Made by a program: the position numbers and the translations under genes. 64,000 nucleotides of DNA from Sequoia sempervirens (taxonomy: Eukaryota > Streptophyta > Pinopsida > Cupressales > Cupressaceae): positions 219,552,162-219,616,161 of the forward strand of contig VDFB02373365.1 in assembly GCA_007258455.2 (NCBI GenBank), read 5' to 3'. The notes below the pieces were generated by a model. That model was not told the DNA's origin, ran no database searches, and saw only the letters and a list, made by a program, of their open reading frames with translations. Shown here in pieces: positions 1 to 11,199 of the stretch (position 1 is the stretch's first letter; every line of letters begins with the position of its first letter).

Positions 1-370
1 TTGTTTTTGTCATTACCACCACCTCCACTAGGAATATGTCCCTTGGACTTATTTTTTGATTCATTGTTAGTCTGTCCAAAGCTTGAAGCTATTGGATCAG
101 GTATGGAGATCTCAAGGAAAGATATATTTTTGGCTATTTCTGCATTTGCAACTTCAATTTAAGATTTCATTAAATCTTGTTACAATTGGTCATTTACTAG
201 TTGCAATATCAAGATATCTGGGTTAGTGGGTGTAGTTGATGGAGTAGGATCAATCTTAACATTTTAGGTGGAAGCATTACTAGTTGTTGTATTGGTACCT
301 GTATTGGTGTTGATATTTAAAGTATTAAAGGTAGTTTTCTTTGGCTAATCAATGGGCTTCTTCCCATGAT

Positions 371-748
371 CTATAAATTGTGATTTCTTAGCGGCATTAA
401 ATGGTCTAAGGCTTTGGTGGTTGCAATGGATGTGGTATAAGTATTTGTAGTAGAGGTTCCCATTTGGATGGTCACCTTAGGTGGATCACGAGTTATTATA
501 GCAACAAACTTAGAAGCATTTTTGTACAGTGCTTTCTTCTTTGCATCTTCTCTCATCTTTTCTAGTTTTTTCCTCTGAGCATCCATTTTTTGCATCTTAA
601 CCTTGATTCTACCTACCTTTTCTTTTAACTCCTTTGCTATTTTTTCTTCCAACTCCATGAGCATACATTCTTCTTCTTCTTCTTTAAACCTAAGTTCTTC
701 CTCTTCTAAGGTTTGCATATCTTTGTCTATATCTTCCTCATCTTCCAT
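371..748 (-). CDS. Charged coiled-coil ORF, unknown
   Basis: An open frame of 125 codons on the minus strand. Residues 1-75 are almost entirely Glu, Lys, Arg, Met and Leu and read as one long coiled coil with acidic runs (EEEEECMLMELEEK) followed by a basic heptad stretch. The last 50 residues are Ser/Thr-rich and not helical. No catalytic motif or known domain is visible. It lies downstream, in minus-strand sense, of the copy A fragments, and charged coiled coils also end copies B and C, so it may be the far C-terminus of copy A or a separate gag-like ORF. The open frame could partly reflect low-complexity composition. The frame continues in broken form to the window edge. Confidence 0.4.
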   Translation of the reverse strand: MEDEEDIDKDMQTLEEEELRFKEEEEECMLMELEEKIAKELKEKVGRIKVKMQKMDAQRKKLEKMREDAKKKALYKNASKFVAIITRDPPKVTIQMGTSTTNTYTTSIATTKALDHLMPLRNHNL

Positions 749-1029
749 AATATCTCTAAACTCACTTGGCTCAAGGGTAAAGAAAACAAGATTAGTTGGT
801 TCTCCCTGAAGAGAAAGGTGTACTTATACATTAGTGGATTTAGCTTTGGGATTAAAATTACCTCCCTTAAAGACAGATCGAACTCTAGAAGTTGAGAATT
901 TGGAAACCTCTTATTATTTTCACACAATTCCCACCTATCTTCTTCTCTTGAGACATCAAGTTCATTATCAAAATATTCCTCAGTGATAAAACTCCCCTGA
1001 TTTACATTAGGAACCTGAACTTCATGTGC

Positions 1030-1350
1030 TTATTCATGAATATTTTCACTATTTACTTCATTATTAAAAGTAGGAGATGCATCAATGAGAATTTCAGTAG
1101 ACTTACTTGATTCAACACATTTCTTCACCCAGGTTGGTTGCTTGTCCTTCAAATGCTCAGACTCCATCTTCTGTTCAGGATGCTTGTTTGTGTAACTTAT
1201 GGTCTTTCTCATACTATCAAATTGTCTTCCAGAATTATCTTTCTCACCTTCTCTCTTGGAATTTAGTTTTGCACTAGCATGAGAGACTTCAGATTCACCA
1301 CCCAGGATACTAGGAAATAGAAATTTATCACTATGGGGTTGTACTTGCAA
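1030..1350 (-). CDS. Short hydrophilic ORF, unknown
   Basis: An open frame of 106 codons, rich in Lys, Ser and Glu, with no membrane segment and no recognised motif. It is in the same orientation as the neighbouring coiled-coil ORF at 371-748, and the sequence between them is still weakly coding-like with acidic residues, so the two may be pieces of one decayed gene. No function can be given. Confidence 0.3.
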   Translation of the reverse strand: MQVQPHSDKFLFPSILGGESEVSHASAKLNSKREGEKDNSGRQFDSMRKTISYTNKHPEQKMESEHLKDKQPTWVKKCVESSKSTEILIDASPTFNNEVNSENIHE

Positions 1351-3058
1351 TATTAGAGAAGAATTTGAACATTACCCAACACAAGGTGGAGGAATGAACG
1401 AGAATTTGAAGAATAAAACTAGATGTGACTTATAGGATGAAAATTTAAACCAATTTCTCTCCAACCAGTCAAGAACACTTAAATATTTGACTTTGACTAT
1501 ACCAAATCTTAACTAGAGATGTTGGACTTGCAATGTCCCTAGCAGAGTCGCTAATCTATTGGTTATTTTTCTTAGAACCAAACTTGATCTCACCCAATAC
1601 CTATGAAATTTCCACAATCTAATGATATGCATAGGTATGGATTGGCCAACACAAAAGTAAAGTATTACTAAACCTCTACTTCTATTCTTCGAGCTCTGTG
1701 AAACCCAGGAGGGTGATCCTGACAATGTTTATATGATACTCTCAAGTCACTTTATCATGAACATTGAAACTAATAGATCCATTCCAATCAGATGCAAATA
1801 GAAAAAATTCCTCAAGGATTCAGATTAACCTTCAACAAATTAGTATCTAAAGCTATGAATGAATGGTACTTCCTACCATTTTACTGCAAATGCAAGTGTG
1901 TCAAAAATTGTAAGTTAAGGTTTGTGTTCTTTGTCAGGTATGGGTAGGCTCACTAACTTCAAAGATAACCAAATAAATGGATCAATGCCTTATCTATGGG
2001 AAACATACTCACACTTGCAATAAATTGTAATACATTAGTAGTGGAAACAAACATTTAAAGACTATCATGCACTACTTTGCAACATACAACTCGATGTATC
2101 CAGAAATATAAAATTCTTAATAATCCTTGTATTTCACTTACAAATCTATGATCTCATTCAAGAAATTACTTAGTTCTTTGAAATAAAGTATAAATTACAT
2201 CACACATTCAATTAGAATGACTAAAGACAAATAAATGAACCTTGATCCCTTTATTCATAATTTGAAAGAAAAAATATAGAGGAGAGAAACTAATTCCAAA
2301 ACTTTCAATTATCCCTCATATTCCATTACTATTATAAAACCATTATGCTCATTACAAATATGAATGCATTCCTAAGACTCAACATTAGTCTATATCTTTA
2401 TGCTTGAATTACAAAACAACTCTTACATGAGCTCAAAAATTTCTTACCCATCAAAAGACCTATGTAATTGGTCATGAATTCCCATTTATAGAAACATGGG
2501 AGCAACAAGCATCGGGCCAAATTACAATTAATGTCACATTTACATTTGACATACATTTCAATTTTAATTTCAACATTCCATGGGTAGTTATATTTGCATC
2601 TCTTGAAAGTGAGGGGAAAAGCACATAAGACAAAACTTATTTGCATTTTCAAAGAAGATAAATTTTCCCTCCAAAAGGCATCTTTCATTCATTGCAATAG
2701 CTCCAAAATATCTTCTTCATGAACCAAAATTATTAACCACATGCATTCTCAATTAGCAAAACTTTAAAAAAAATGAAAAGCAATAGAAAGATATAATGCT
2801 AACCCATCCAAGTCAACATTTATACCACCAATTTCCATGTTGGAGAGAGAACAATATTTTGGCAATACTTCAACAAAATCCTAATATGTATTATGTCTAG
2901 GCTATGGATTGTTTCTCTCTCATTCATTAATCACGATGGTTGTAGACATTGAAACCAAAAATATACTCACCACCCCACAATTGCAACTCAATCCTTCAAT
3001 ACATCTAAGTATTTTCTATTCCAGGCTTGGAATTCTTCTTTAGTGGGCTAGCTGAATT
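1351..3058. other. No gene recognised
   Basis: AT-rich sequence with stops in all frames. I see no LTR end, TIR or coding segment that I can support. The short minus-strand frames at 1513-1725 and 2398-2688 have no recognisable protein features. Confidence 0.4.
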
Positions 3059-4018
3059 TCATGAAACTATCATCCTTTTGTCTATAAGGTGAATACTTGT
3101 AACAACCTGATTGGCTTCCTTATCAAACTTTTCCAAGACAGTCTTTGCATGGACCAACATGTCCATTTTCCTTTTCAACGTACCCATATCATGCTCCTAA
3201 AAGTTTGAAGAAACTTGACTTAATATAACATCATTAGTCTCCTTTCTCCACTCTTGTAGGGTTTTTATGTTACCATCATGGGTTTTTATGTCACCATCAT
3301 GGGTTTCTATGTTACCATCATCCATTAAAATAGATGGGAGGATACCATGGTTTATTTAATGAAATTTTTTGACCAATTCCCTAAGCCTAGTCAATAAAGG
3401 CTCTATGTTTCCCCTAAACTCCTTAATTTCATTTACAATTTGAATGGTGGGCATAAGATTCTCAGGAGGATCAACATCTTACTTGGATCCAATAGACATC
3501 ATTCTCAACTCTTGCAACCCGAGGATCCATGTCTCCATAAGTGGAATAGCTTTCACCTTATCAATGCTAAAATTATTTATAGTAGACTTGAATGAGAAAT
3601 AACTATCATGAATGTTTTTTAATCTATTAATAACCCCTCTATTTAAGTGCTCCAAGACTATAGTGACAATCTTCATATTACTGACAAATATTTCCCTATT
3701 GTGATTGTTGCATTTTTCTTTTTAATCACCTAGTTGCTTAAGCAAATCATCCTTGTTGGCACCTTCCTCTACATGTGGTGCTTTTCATGTGTCTAGATCT
3801 ACCACTGAAATGGGTGCAATTCCCATATTTTATGGCACAATTTCCCATGAGGAACTTGTAGAAGGGGTATAATTAGTAGGCATTTTCTCATGTGAAGCAG
3901 GTAAAGAAGTAGCATGAGTTTGTATTTGTTCACTTGATTGCAATTTTTGTAATTTCTCCCTCAATAATTGTATCTCTATTTGCACCTGCATCTTTTGTTT
4001 CAATCTTCCCATAATCAA
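3059..4018 (-). pseudogene. Copy A, C-terminal coiled-coil segment
   Basis: One minus-strand frame runs for about 320 codons through six or so single-base stops (for example at 3830, 3479 and near 3191) without a frame change, which marks a decayed coding region and not chance. It begins with a Gln/Lys-rich coiled coil (QVQIEIQLLREKLQKLQSS) and a Ser/Pro linker. A long helical part follows, containing VNEIKEFRGNIEPLLTRLRE, three tandem heptapeptides of the type DGNIETH, and a final heptad region (GTLKRKMDMLVHAKTVLEKF). No enzyme motif is present. It lies downstream of the copy A core at 6204-7004, in the position where copies B and C carry their own coiled-coil tails, so I assign it to copy A by position and composition, not by alignment. 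Confidence 0.5.
3259..3321 (-). repeat. Three 21-bp in-frame tandem repeats
   Basis: Three consecutive 21-bp units (3259-3279, 3280-3300, 3301-3321) differ by one or two bases. On the minus strand each encodes seven residues of the form DG-N/D-I-E/K-T-H/L, so the expansion keeps both the frame and the heptad period of the surrounding helix. Confidence 0.85.
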
Positions 4019-4346
4019 CTAACAAGTCATTTTATTTCTTCCTAAACTACTCCTTCTTAACAGTTACTGATTCAACTGTGGATTTTGTAAACTGAGCAAC
4101 ACACACTGACATTGTTGTTGCTTCAATAGCTGGTGTCTCTGACACTCTCTTTATTATCAAGCCTCACCTTTCGTTTGGTGTAGGCTCTTCAATATCAATC
4201 TTTCTTATACTTGGGGCTAAGGCCCATATAGCCAACAAAGAGGCTAGATCCCATTCTAGTAGCAACAAAACACTACTTTTCCTTACCAGCGCTCTACCTT
4301 CCACTACAATCATTCCATGAAATCTAGCTTTCATTTTCCTTAGGAA

Positions 4347-4565
4347 CTATGCTTGAATAGTCTCCTTAGGCAAATCTAGATGAAGACTTCTTTGCTTTTC
4401 CACAGTAGTAACATACTCATCCTTCTTAACCCTATAGGAAAACTCCATGAAAGCTTGGGATTTTACAAATGAGTCATCATCCATGAACCTTGTGCACACT
4501 TCCATCCTAACGTCATCAGTACTATTTATCTCAGTGAGGTTAGCCTTGCTCAACCTCATACCCAA
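4347..4565 (-). pseudogene. Copy A fragment, helical, frame-shifted
   Basis: A 72-codon open frame, hydrophilic and predicted helical, in a different frame from the segments on either side (3059-4018 and 4964-5239). It sits between two same-strand segments of copy A, so a frameshift pair is the simplest reading. The final residues (SLHLDLPKETIQA) are followed by about 30 weakly coding codons. No domain is recognised. Confidence 0.35.
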
Positions 4566-4963
4566 TTGTTATGGCACAATCACTACTAGTGTAGGAGGCA
4601 TTCCCTATTGCATTTCCTTCCTAGATATCTAGATTTCTTCATCATATTCAACATCATCATAATCCACCAAACTTGTTGATTTGACCTTTTTCTTTTTCAA
4701 TGGTGGCTCTTTTGGTGGTGAAGCATGTCGTGATGGGGAATCAATATCCATAATTTGAGGCCTAATTTACCTCAAAGGATATGGTGGTGGCATTTGTGGT
4801 AGTGGAGAAGAGAATCTTTGCTCCTCTTATGGAGAGGGGGCAACAACTTCATCATCCTCCTTTTCTTTGTTCTTCCTCCTTATGATTAACTTTATTTTTG
4901 TTCCGTAGGAGGCTAATCTGTAGGTCTTTCCTCCATAACAAGGATTTCTCATCCGCCCTATTC

Positions 4964-5239
4964 CTATTTCATGTGGGATTTCCCCTGGTCATGAATCATT
5001 TTTTCATCTTCAAGGTGACCGATCATTGTTTCAATGTTTTGGAACACATGTTCCATTCTCCACATCATATTGGGGATTTCTGCAAGAGCATCAAATTTAG
5101 GGTCTTTTTCCCTTACCTTTCATTGCTTTTTGTTAAAATCAATCCATTTTTCTTTTCTATCATCTTGCTCCAAAAGATCAAAGATGTTTCTTATTACATC
5201 CTTGGGGTATTGGAAAGTATGCTCAAATTTGTAACTCAT
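4964..5239 (-). pseudogene. Copy A fragment downstream of conserved core
   Basis: One minus-strand frame with a single in-frame stop (about codon 39). It starts with MSYKFEHTFQYPKDVIRNIF and continues with an amphipathic helix (MMWRMEHVFQNIETMIGHLE). It is in the same frame as 3059-4018. The opposite strand is also open here (4898-5248), but that frame encodes a Phe/Leu-rich product with no features, which is the usual antisense shadow of a Lys/Glu-rich gene. No known domain. It lies directly next to the TIR element inserted at 5387, which separates it from the copy A core. Confidence 0.45.
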
Positions 5240-5386
5240 GACCCTTAACTCTAACTAGGCTATGAAACCCTCAGGATAATGATACTCCCTTGCCCCTGCT
5301 CATTTCATGTGAAAAGTTTGAGTATATTATTTAGATTATTTTAGCCTCCTTTAATCAATATAAAATCAGAAAAGTATGTCTATGAA

Positions 5387-6179
5387 GGGTATGTGCAGGA
5401 TCACCATGGAAAAAACAGGCCCTTAAGTGGCAAAAAATTTAGAAAAATCAGAGTTAGGAAACTTGACGTAAAAATTTGAATAAGTTATCTATATTATTTC
5501 AAAAATAAGTAAGAATAGAATCTGTAGAAAATTAAATTTAGTTTATAAACTACTAGGTTTGTTTAAATAAAAATAATCTATTTGGTGACAATTTGAAATT
5601 TCAATGCAATAGTACTTAAATTTCAGGGAAAAAATAAGAAGTATGTGTTTGTCTGACCACCCTAACCCCAATAAAACGATAATATTTTTTTATAAGATTT
5701 TAGATATAAGTAGAGGACTCATGTCCCGATGTGATGCATATTTTTTTGTAATTTTTTTCTAAGTAAATAATTAATTATGAATTTTTTATTACAAATTTTA
5801 AAAAATATAAAAACCTCGTATGTCTGACCACCTTAATTTGGTCAAAACTTCATGAAATTCAATTTTTCTTTTTTTAATCCTATAGCATATCAAGCATAGA
5901 ATGTGACACATGTTTTGGATTCAAAAAATATGATACCATTTGAATGCTATAGATGTTTTTCAATTAGCCTATCAATCAGGACATTAGTCCTAATTCAAAT
6001 AGAAAATGAATAATAATTACTTATTAAATTCAATGTAAATCATAATTTATATTGGTAGAAAGCTGAGAATCTCCTTTAAAAACCCTATTCATTTCATCAA
6101 ATTTTGGTTAAAAAAAAGTCATCAGCCACATACCCATCATATTGCCACTTTTTGGCCCATCATGATCTTGTACATACCC
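5387..6179. mobile_element. TIR element copy 1 (MITE-like)
   Basis: A 793-bp non-coding element. The left end reads GGGTATGTGCAGGATCACC and the right end is its inverted counterpart, with a second matched block (aGGCCC..AAGTGGC) about 25 bp further in on each side. It is flanked by the 4-bp direct repeat TGAA (5383-5386 and 6180-6183). It is about 80-90% similar over its whole length to the copies at 8290-9091 and 18028-18830. No transposase ORF is visible, so it is non-autonomous. It interrupts copy A. Confidence 0.9.
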
Positions 6180-6203
6180 TGAAGGTAAAAATATTCCTTT
6201 TCC

Positions 6204-6494
6204 CTAATCCTTCAAGTGTTTATTCTCCACACTTACCAACTGGTACATCACCTCAAGAAACCCCATTCTTTCTGGTACACATTTAGGCAACAAATGAGGT
6301 GAGATAGTAGCACAATACACTCTCAAAATAATGTATGTAGGGTAAGGGATAGAATATCCCCAATTATGATCAACCCCCAATTCAGGCCTCCTATAATTAG
6401 GTTTCAAGAAAACATGTAGGGCTTTGGGAAATAATGGCACATTCATAGGTAGAGCCCTTCTCAATTTAGAGGCAAACAGGTTCTCAAATATCAC
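6204..6494 (-). pseudogene. Copy A core, second conserved block
   Basis: A 96-codon open frame on the minus strand, frame-shifted relative to the block at 6590-7004. The segment PTYIILRVYCATISPHLLP, followed by a Leu-Glu-Val/Met-x-Gln-Leu ending, lines up with TYIRVHGSPKVPYRLARYP of copy B (about 33432-33520) and the matching stretch of copy C (about 59920-60000): Thr-Tyr-Ile, a Pro near the middle, a second Pro, then a hydrophobic-Leu-Glu helix. I made the alignment by eye and it is weak in the middle. No function is known. The reading frame ends at the edge of TIR element copy 1. Confidence 0.45.
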
Positions 6495-6589
6495 ATAGTC
6501 AAAATTTTTGACATATTTATCAAGGAAAATGGTCCAATATTAGATGTAGGAAATTCCAAATTACCCTCTACCCTATCCAGTGTCTTATT

Positions 6590-7004
6590 CTACACAAAAT
6601 AAGGTGCACCTTTGAACAAAATCATGTGCATGAACAATGAGTACCAGCTAAATCTCAGTCCAACCACACCCTTCTTCAACCTTACCAAACCCTCATGAAT
6701 TTTCTCTAAAAGAAACCCTTCATAATCATATGTCATGCAATAATGGGGGTTTTGGATGTGGGCTGACATATACATCCATTCCATGGGAATTATAGTGACC
6801 AGGTCATTGCCAATTATCTGACAAATTGAGTAGAAATTCCTTTGGAAATAAAGAACAAAATAATTAACAGGATAGGGCTCTTTATCAAATGGTCCAATTG
6901 TAACCTTATGACCCTTAATCTCTGCTAGGTACTTTGGCAATTTATGAACCTTAAATGAGTATTTAGTCTTCTCATATTCCTCCTTAAGGGCCTTTTCATT
7001 AGTC
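6590..7004 (-). pseudogene. Copy A core, first conserved block
   Basis: The frame is open from 6590 to the Gypsy-I boundary at 7004 (about 138 codons), with the upstream part lost to that insertion. Three stretches line up with copies B and C: ALKEEYEKTKYSFKV with B's ALEIMNSYWIEKTKSYY; a hydrophobic-hydrophobic-Gly then EWM block (IIGNDLVTIIPMEWM) with B's VVGLEKSFIFEKWM and C's VMGLPTTAYFQEWM; and a later Leu-Lys-Lys...Tyr-Ser-Leu stretch with C's NIKKTSKFYMTSYLVYSL. This makes copy A a distant third member of the family. No known domain. It is probably a helical structural or gag-like protein, but that is a guess. Confidence 0.5.
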
Positions 7005-7871
7005 TATGGACACTAAAAAATGGATGCTTCACTTCCTTGTCCACACAAAGTGGATACAAAGGAGAGGGATCAAATTTCACAATATTCACATTCAAGGACA
7101 CCTTAGAGATCTCATCCCAATGAAGGATGTGAGAAATATCACTATAAGTAATCCTTGGAGATGATTGAGACAACAAAAGGGGTTCACCACCAAGTGTAAA
7201 CTTGGAAAATATAATTTTTTTGAAAACATAATGTGATATGAAAAAAAATGCTAAATGACCTAAGAAAAGCCCTAGAAATTTAACTAAAGTAGAACATAAA
7301 AGTAAAGGTTTGAATGGTGTGCAAATAGAAACCTTGAGGAGACTCGAAATAGCTCTCAAATTTGGAAAATGTTGATTTTTAAGACAATTTCGAAACCTAA
7401 TCTTCAATGATCTCCATGCCTTTCAAAGCACCTAGATCTACAATCACACAAAGAAAGAGAGAAAATGTTGATTGTCAAGGAATAGGACTTTTCCTTGGTC
7501 AAACCCCTTTTAGGTAATTAAACCAAAATGATGAAACAACATAATGAAGCATGAATATGAATAAATGCAATTAGAACCTTTCCATGATGATGGATCTTGA
7601 ATTTCTACAAGAATGAATGAATAATATTGCCCTTGAATGCCTTACAATTTATCTTGAAAGTTATCTTGATGACTTTGTGAAGACTTGAAATGCTTAACCC
7701 TTGAGTGCTTGACTTGAAAATATGAGAGTATGATGAAAAAATGATTTGAGAGCTTGTTTGTATAGGAAAGGCACTCAAATGGCCATTATTTTTTATCCCC
7801 AAGGCCGACATTCTTCAAAATTCAAGTTAGAATTACAATTTTCCCACTCAATTTTGAAAAGGTCCCCAAAA

Positions 7872-7905
7872 GGGCCTCATTCGTCACTTTTGGTGAATGG
7901 GTTCC
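7872..7905. repeat. 34-nt LTR hairpin module
   Basis: Left arm GGGCCTCATTCGTC and right arm GGTGAATGGGTTCC form a stem with several G.T pairs and mismatches. This is a degraded copy of the module defined at 15133. Confidence 0.6.
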
Positions 7906-7912
7906 TCCTAAG

Positions 7913-7946
7913 GGGACTCATTTTGCCAAGGTGGTGAATGATTCCC
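7913..7946. repeat. 34-nt LTR hairpin module
   Basis: Left arm GGGACTCATTTTGC and right arm GGTGAATGATTCCC. The outer stem is kept and the inner pairs are lost. It lies eight bases after the previous module. Confidence 0.6.
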
Positions 7947-8289
7947 ACCTTGAGGTTTTTGAGGTGGGTCTTCAAGATTTCAAGGTTTTAAAATCTTTTT
8001 ATCAGGATATTAGTCAAACTATGCCTTGGGATGCAAAAATAAGGGGCCTAGGGGCCTATTAATGATGATATAAAGGGTAGTTAGGGCTAGGGACACAAAA
8101 TTCAATGTGAAAGTGTGGTTAAATACACTCTACAACATTAAAATGAGGTCCACTTAGCCTATAAAGACACAAGATCCAATGTGAATGTTAAAAACACATT
8201 ACAACACTAGATTAAAACTAAGTTTAATTTACAAGCCTTCTATATTAATGTGAAAATGCAATTAAATACATTTTACAACATTGAATTAA

Positions 8290-9091
8290 GGGTATGTGCA
8301 GGATCATCATGGAAAAAATAGGCCCTTAAGTGGTGAAAAATTCAAAAAAATCAAAGTTAGGCAACTTGACATAAAAAAATAAATAAGTTATCTATATTAT
8401 TTCAAAAATATGTAAGAATATATTTTTAGCAAATTGAATGTGGTTTCTAAACTACTAGGTTTGTTTTTTTTTTTTAAATCTTTTTGATGAAAATTTGAAA
8501 TTTCAATGTAGTAGTATTTTAATTTCAGGGCAAAAAGGAAGAAGTAGGTGTTTGTCTGACCACCCTAACCACAATAAAATTATAATACATTTTTATAATA
8601 TTTTAAATATATGTAGAGGACTCATGTTCCGATGTGATGCATATTTTTTTGTAATTTTTTTCCAAGTAAATAATTCATTATGAATTTTTTATTACAATTT
8701 TTTAAAAATATAAAAACTTGTATGTCTGACCACCTTAACTTGGTCAAAACTTCATGAAATTCATTTTTTCTTTTTTTAATCCTATAATATGTGAAGCATA
8801 GAATGTGACACATGTTTTGGATTCAAAAAATTTGATACCATTTGAAAGCTATATATAGTTTTCAATCAACCTATCAATCAGGAATTTAGTCATATTTCAA
8901 ATAGAAAATGAATGATAATTATTTATTAATTCAAAGTAAGTCATAATTTATATTGGTGGAAAGTTGATAATCTCCTTTAAAAACCATTTTCGTTTCATCA
9001 ATTTTGGGTAAAAAAAAGGTTAGTAGCTACATACCCTACACATACCCATCATGTCGCCACTTATTGGCCCATCATGATCCAACACATACCC
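8290..9091. mobile_element. TIR element copy 2, with a natural empty site
   Basis: An 802-bp copy of the element at 5387-6179, inserted in the Gypsy-I 3' LTR. It is flanked by TTAA at 8286-8289 and 9092-9095. The 5' LTR of the same retroelement has a single TTAA at 15506-15509 in otherwise matching sequence (gaattaagggaaagatagg), so this pair shows exactly what inserted: GGG...CCC plus a 4-bp duplication. Confidence 0.95.
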
Positions 9092-9337
9092 TTAAGGGAA
9101 AGATAGGTCCATGAGTTTTAAATGCTTAATAAAAGTCTAGAAAAGTGTGGGAGTGATTTACAACACTTTACAACACCTTTACAAGACATGTATTTTATTT
9201 AGTTTACAAGGGCCCAAGATATAATGTGAATGTGTTATCCACATTACAACATTGAATCAAGGCAATATTAAGCCAAAATCACAAGGAGGGCCCAAACAAG
9301 TCAGAAAAATTAGAGGGTTAATTTTTCGATGTCCACA

Positions 9338-9352
9338 TTTAGCCCTCACTTT
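9338..9352 (-). other. Gypsy-I polypurine tract
   Basis: Read on the minus strand this is AAAGTGAGGGCTAAA, directly before the 3' LTR start TGTGGACATC. It primes plus-strand DNA synthesis and fixes the LTR boundary. The equivalent tracts in Gypsy-II (50867-50881) and Gypsy-III (27994-28008) have the same AAAG-purine-TAAA form. Confidence 0.8.
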
Positions 9353-10358
9353 AGTGAGAGGATGAACTTACTTCAAACTCACACTAAAGTAGACATTCAA
9401 AAGGGGTCCAATCATACCAATGTGGATGTTCTAAGATAACAAATATGAAGGAGATGGTCAAGCTTGTAGGATCAAAGATCTTAAGTCAAACCAACATGGG
9501 CACCAAAGGACATGCACAAGATGAATGATTTGCAACAAAAAAAGATACAAGATCATGCAATGGAAATAACTCAAAGGAACAAAAAAACAAGTAAACATAA
9601 GAAAGGTGGATCAAGCTTCGACCATTTTTGCAACATGATGTGGATCAAATCTAGACTATTTTTCCAAAAATGAATACTCACTCTAAGGTGACAGAACTCT
9701 TGGCTATCCGTTGGGTGAGAAGTCGTAAAAGGTGAGACACATACACTCATGGCTGTTGTGCACTCACACACACACAAATGGCTATGGGGAAAATCATGCC
9801 TCGAGTTGGGCTTCTCACTCAACCATACCAAATTTATACCTCCTAATAACTTTAATAAGGTTCCACACAAAAATGATCTTCGAGCTCTGTGAGGCAAGAA
9901 AAACTTTGTATGCTTGAAACTCATCAACATTGTAAATGCAACATAGTATGTTCAAGGAATGTTCAAAGGGATTTTTACTAGTTTGTGCAAGGTCTCTTCT
10001 TAGAGAACATTGTGTTTAATGTCTCCAAGAGAGGAAAAGTCAAAGAAATGTCATGCTCTTGGAGGAAATAAAGCCCAGTGACACCACCAATAAAATGATG
10101 CATCACAAGAAGAAATAAATTACACAATGAAACATGATGAGTGGCAATGTATGCCCCTAATTTAAACCAGTTGCTAACACCATTACTATGAGAAAGTGCT
10201 TTAAAGTAGAAGACATGAGATCTTATTCAGGAATCCCTATGCCAAGTCATATGTTTTTGATAAGCTACGCCATGAAAAAGGTAGTATGTCACATGTGAGC
10301 TAACTTAAGGAATGTTATCCACATCCCAAGCTTGCTCCTATATGTACATGAATGGTGG
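9353..10358 (-). other. Gypsy-I 3' untranslated region
   Basis: No coding segment. The sequence is recognisably shared with 28009-29100 of Gypsy-III: the CACTCACACA run, the 'ataccaaatttatacctcc' block and the 'cttcgagctctgtgaggcaag' block occur in the same order in both. That shows a conserved non-coding 3' region between protease-side genes and the PPT. Confidence 0.6.
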
Positions 10359-10730
10359 TCAACTAGCCAAAGAAGACAATGAAAAGTGAAATACAAGGAC
10401 AAGGATAACTGAACCGTTTCCCCCACTTAGTGTAGGACAAGGGTGAGCGAAATGAAAAGAGGAACTAGGTGCTTCAACACAAGAAAGAGCACCACATTCC
10501 TTGATATTTTTAATTTTGTTGCTTAAAGCCTTACATTCGTTAGTTGCATGACCATGAATTCTATTATATGCATAGAATGAAGTATTGTAATAGAATTTAT
10601 TTCGAGTTCTTGGAGGAAGGGATATCAAATAATCTTGGAGGAATCTCAACAAGATACCCGCTTGATCAATAATAGAAGATGTTCCTTTATTATACGACAA
10701 AGATATCTCTTGCTTAGTAGAAGATTCCAT
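10359..10730 (-). pseudogene. Gypsy-I gag C-terminal zinc-knuckle-like segment
   Basis: A 123-codon open frame. Residues about 45-75 (SFYAYNRIHGHATNECKALS) resemble the C-terminal gag segment of plant Ty3/gypsy elements, where a C-x-Y/F-H...GH-x(4)-C knuckle precedes a conserved ALKxKIQxL helix. The first Cys is replaced here by Tyr-Ala-Tyr. In relatives this knuckle lies upstream of the protease, but here it lies downstream of the G-patch, so the internal region has been rearranged or patched with sequence from another element. The last 30 residues look non-coding. Confidence 0.55.
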
Positions 10731-10792
10731 ACCTACGCAAGATTCTTTAGATTGTGATATTTTGTTCTAACCTTTATAGAAGGGTGTAAAAT

Positions 10793-11125
10793 CTAATGAA
10801 ATAAAATAATTAGTGTTTTGCGAGATGACATTTGCATTAAGCATTTAATATTTCTTTGTTTTTTTTCTTGCAAAAGACCACTAGTTTCAATTAGTTCAAG
10901 ATGCACTACTGGTAAAGTCGGCTTAGAAGGATGTTTTGTAATAGTATTGATATTGAGTGAAGGCTTGTTCGTTTCTTTTGAGGGACAATAACAAAGAGTA
11001 CTAGTCTTTACTTGTATGTGAATCTCTATAGGGAAAAAAATTCCTTGTTCTTTAGCACCACATACTTTTCCATTGTAACCAAGTTGTTTCATAAGCTCAT
11101 AACCTCTTCCATAAAGTTTTTTCAT
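10793..11125 (-). pseudogene. Gypsy-I G-patch and linker
   Basis: A 110-codon open frame. Residues 3-30 (LYGRGYELMKQLGYNGKVCG, then AKEQGI) fit the G-patch pattern seen after the protease in plant Ty3/gypsy polyproteins, a small nucleic-acid-binding glycine-rich motif. The equivalent segment of Gypsy-II at 43565-43640 is nearly the same. The Lys/Pro/Ser-rich linker that follows (KPSLNINTITKHPSKP) also matches Gypsy-II. The frame ends before any reverse transcriptase begins. Confidence 0.65.
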
Positions 11126-11199
11126 TTATTTGGATTTGGTGGTTGTTGATAGTCAGTTTCATCAAAGTTTGTTGTGTAATTTTTTTCTTCTAAATTTAT

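Larger units (their letters stand above)
7005..9337 (-). repeat. Gypsy-I 3' LTR
   Basis: The LTR ends are inverted: TGTGGACATCGAAAA on one side and its complement on the other (9322-9337), here degraded at 7005. It matches the 5' LTR at 13917-15752 closely but lacks a segment of roughly 300 bp (the equivalent of about 14298-14605) and has gained the 802-bp TIR element at 8290-9091. Two 34-nt hairpin modules lie at 7872-7905 and 7913-7946. Confidence 0.85.

Noticed and set aside
4898..5248. Plus-strand frame of 116 codons
   Set aside because: Phe/Leu-rich antisense shadow of the Lys/Glu-rich copy A segment; no protein features.
8290..9091. The repeated 800-bp blocks as solo LTRs
   Set aside because: Their ends are inverted repeats of more than 20 bp and duplications are 4 bp; LTR ends would be TG...CA with 5-bp duplications.
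8286..9095. piggyBac-like origin of the TIR element because of the TTAA flank
   Set aside because: The other two copies are flanked by TGAA and AGGT, so TTAA is not required; ends GGG...CCC also differ from piggyBac.
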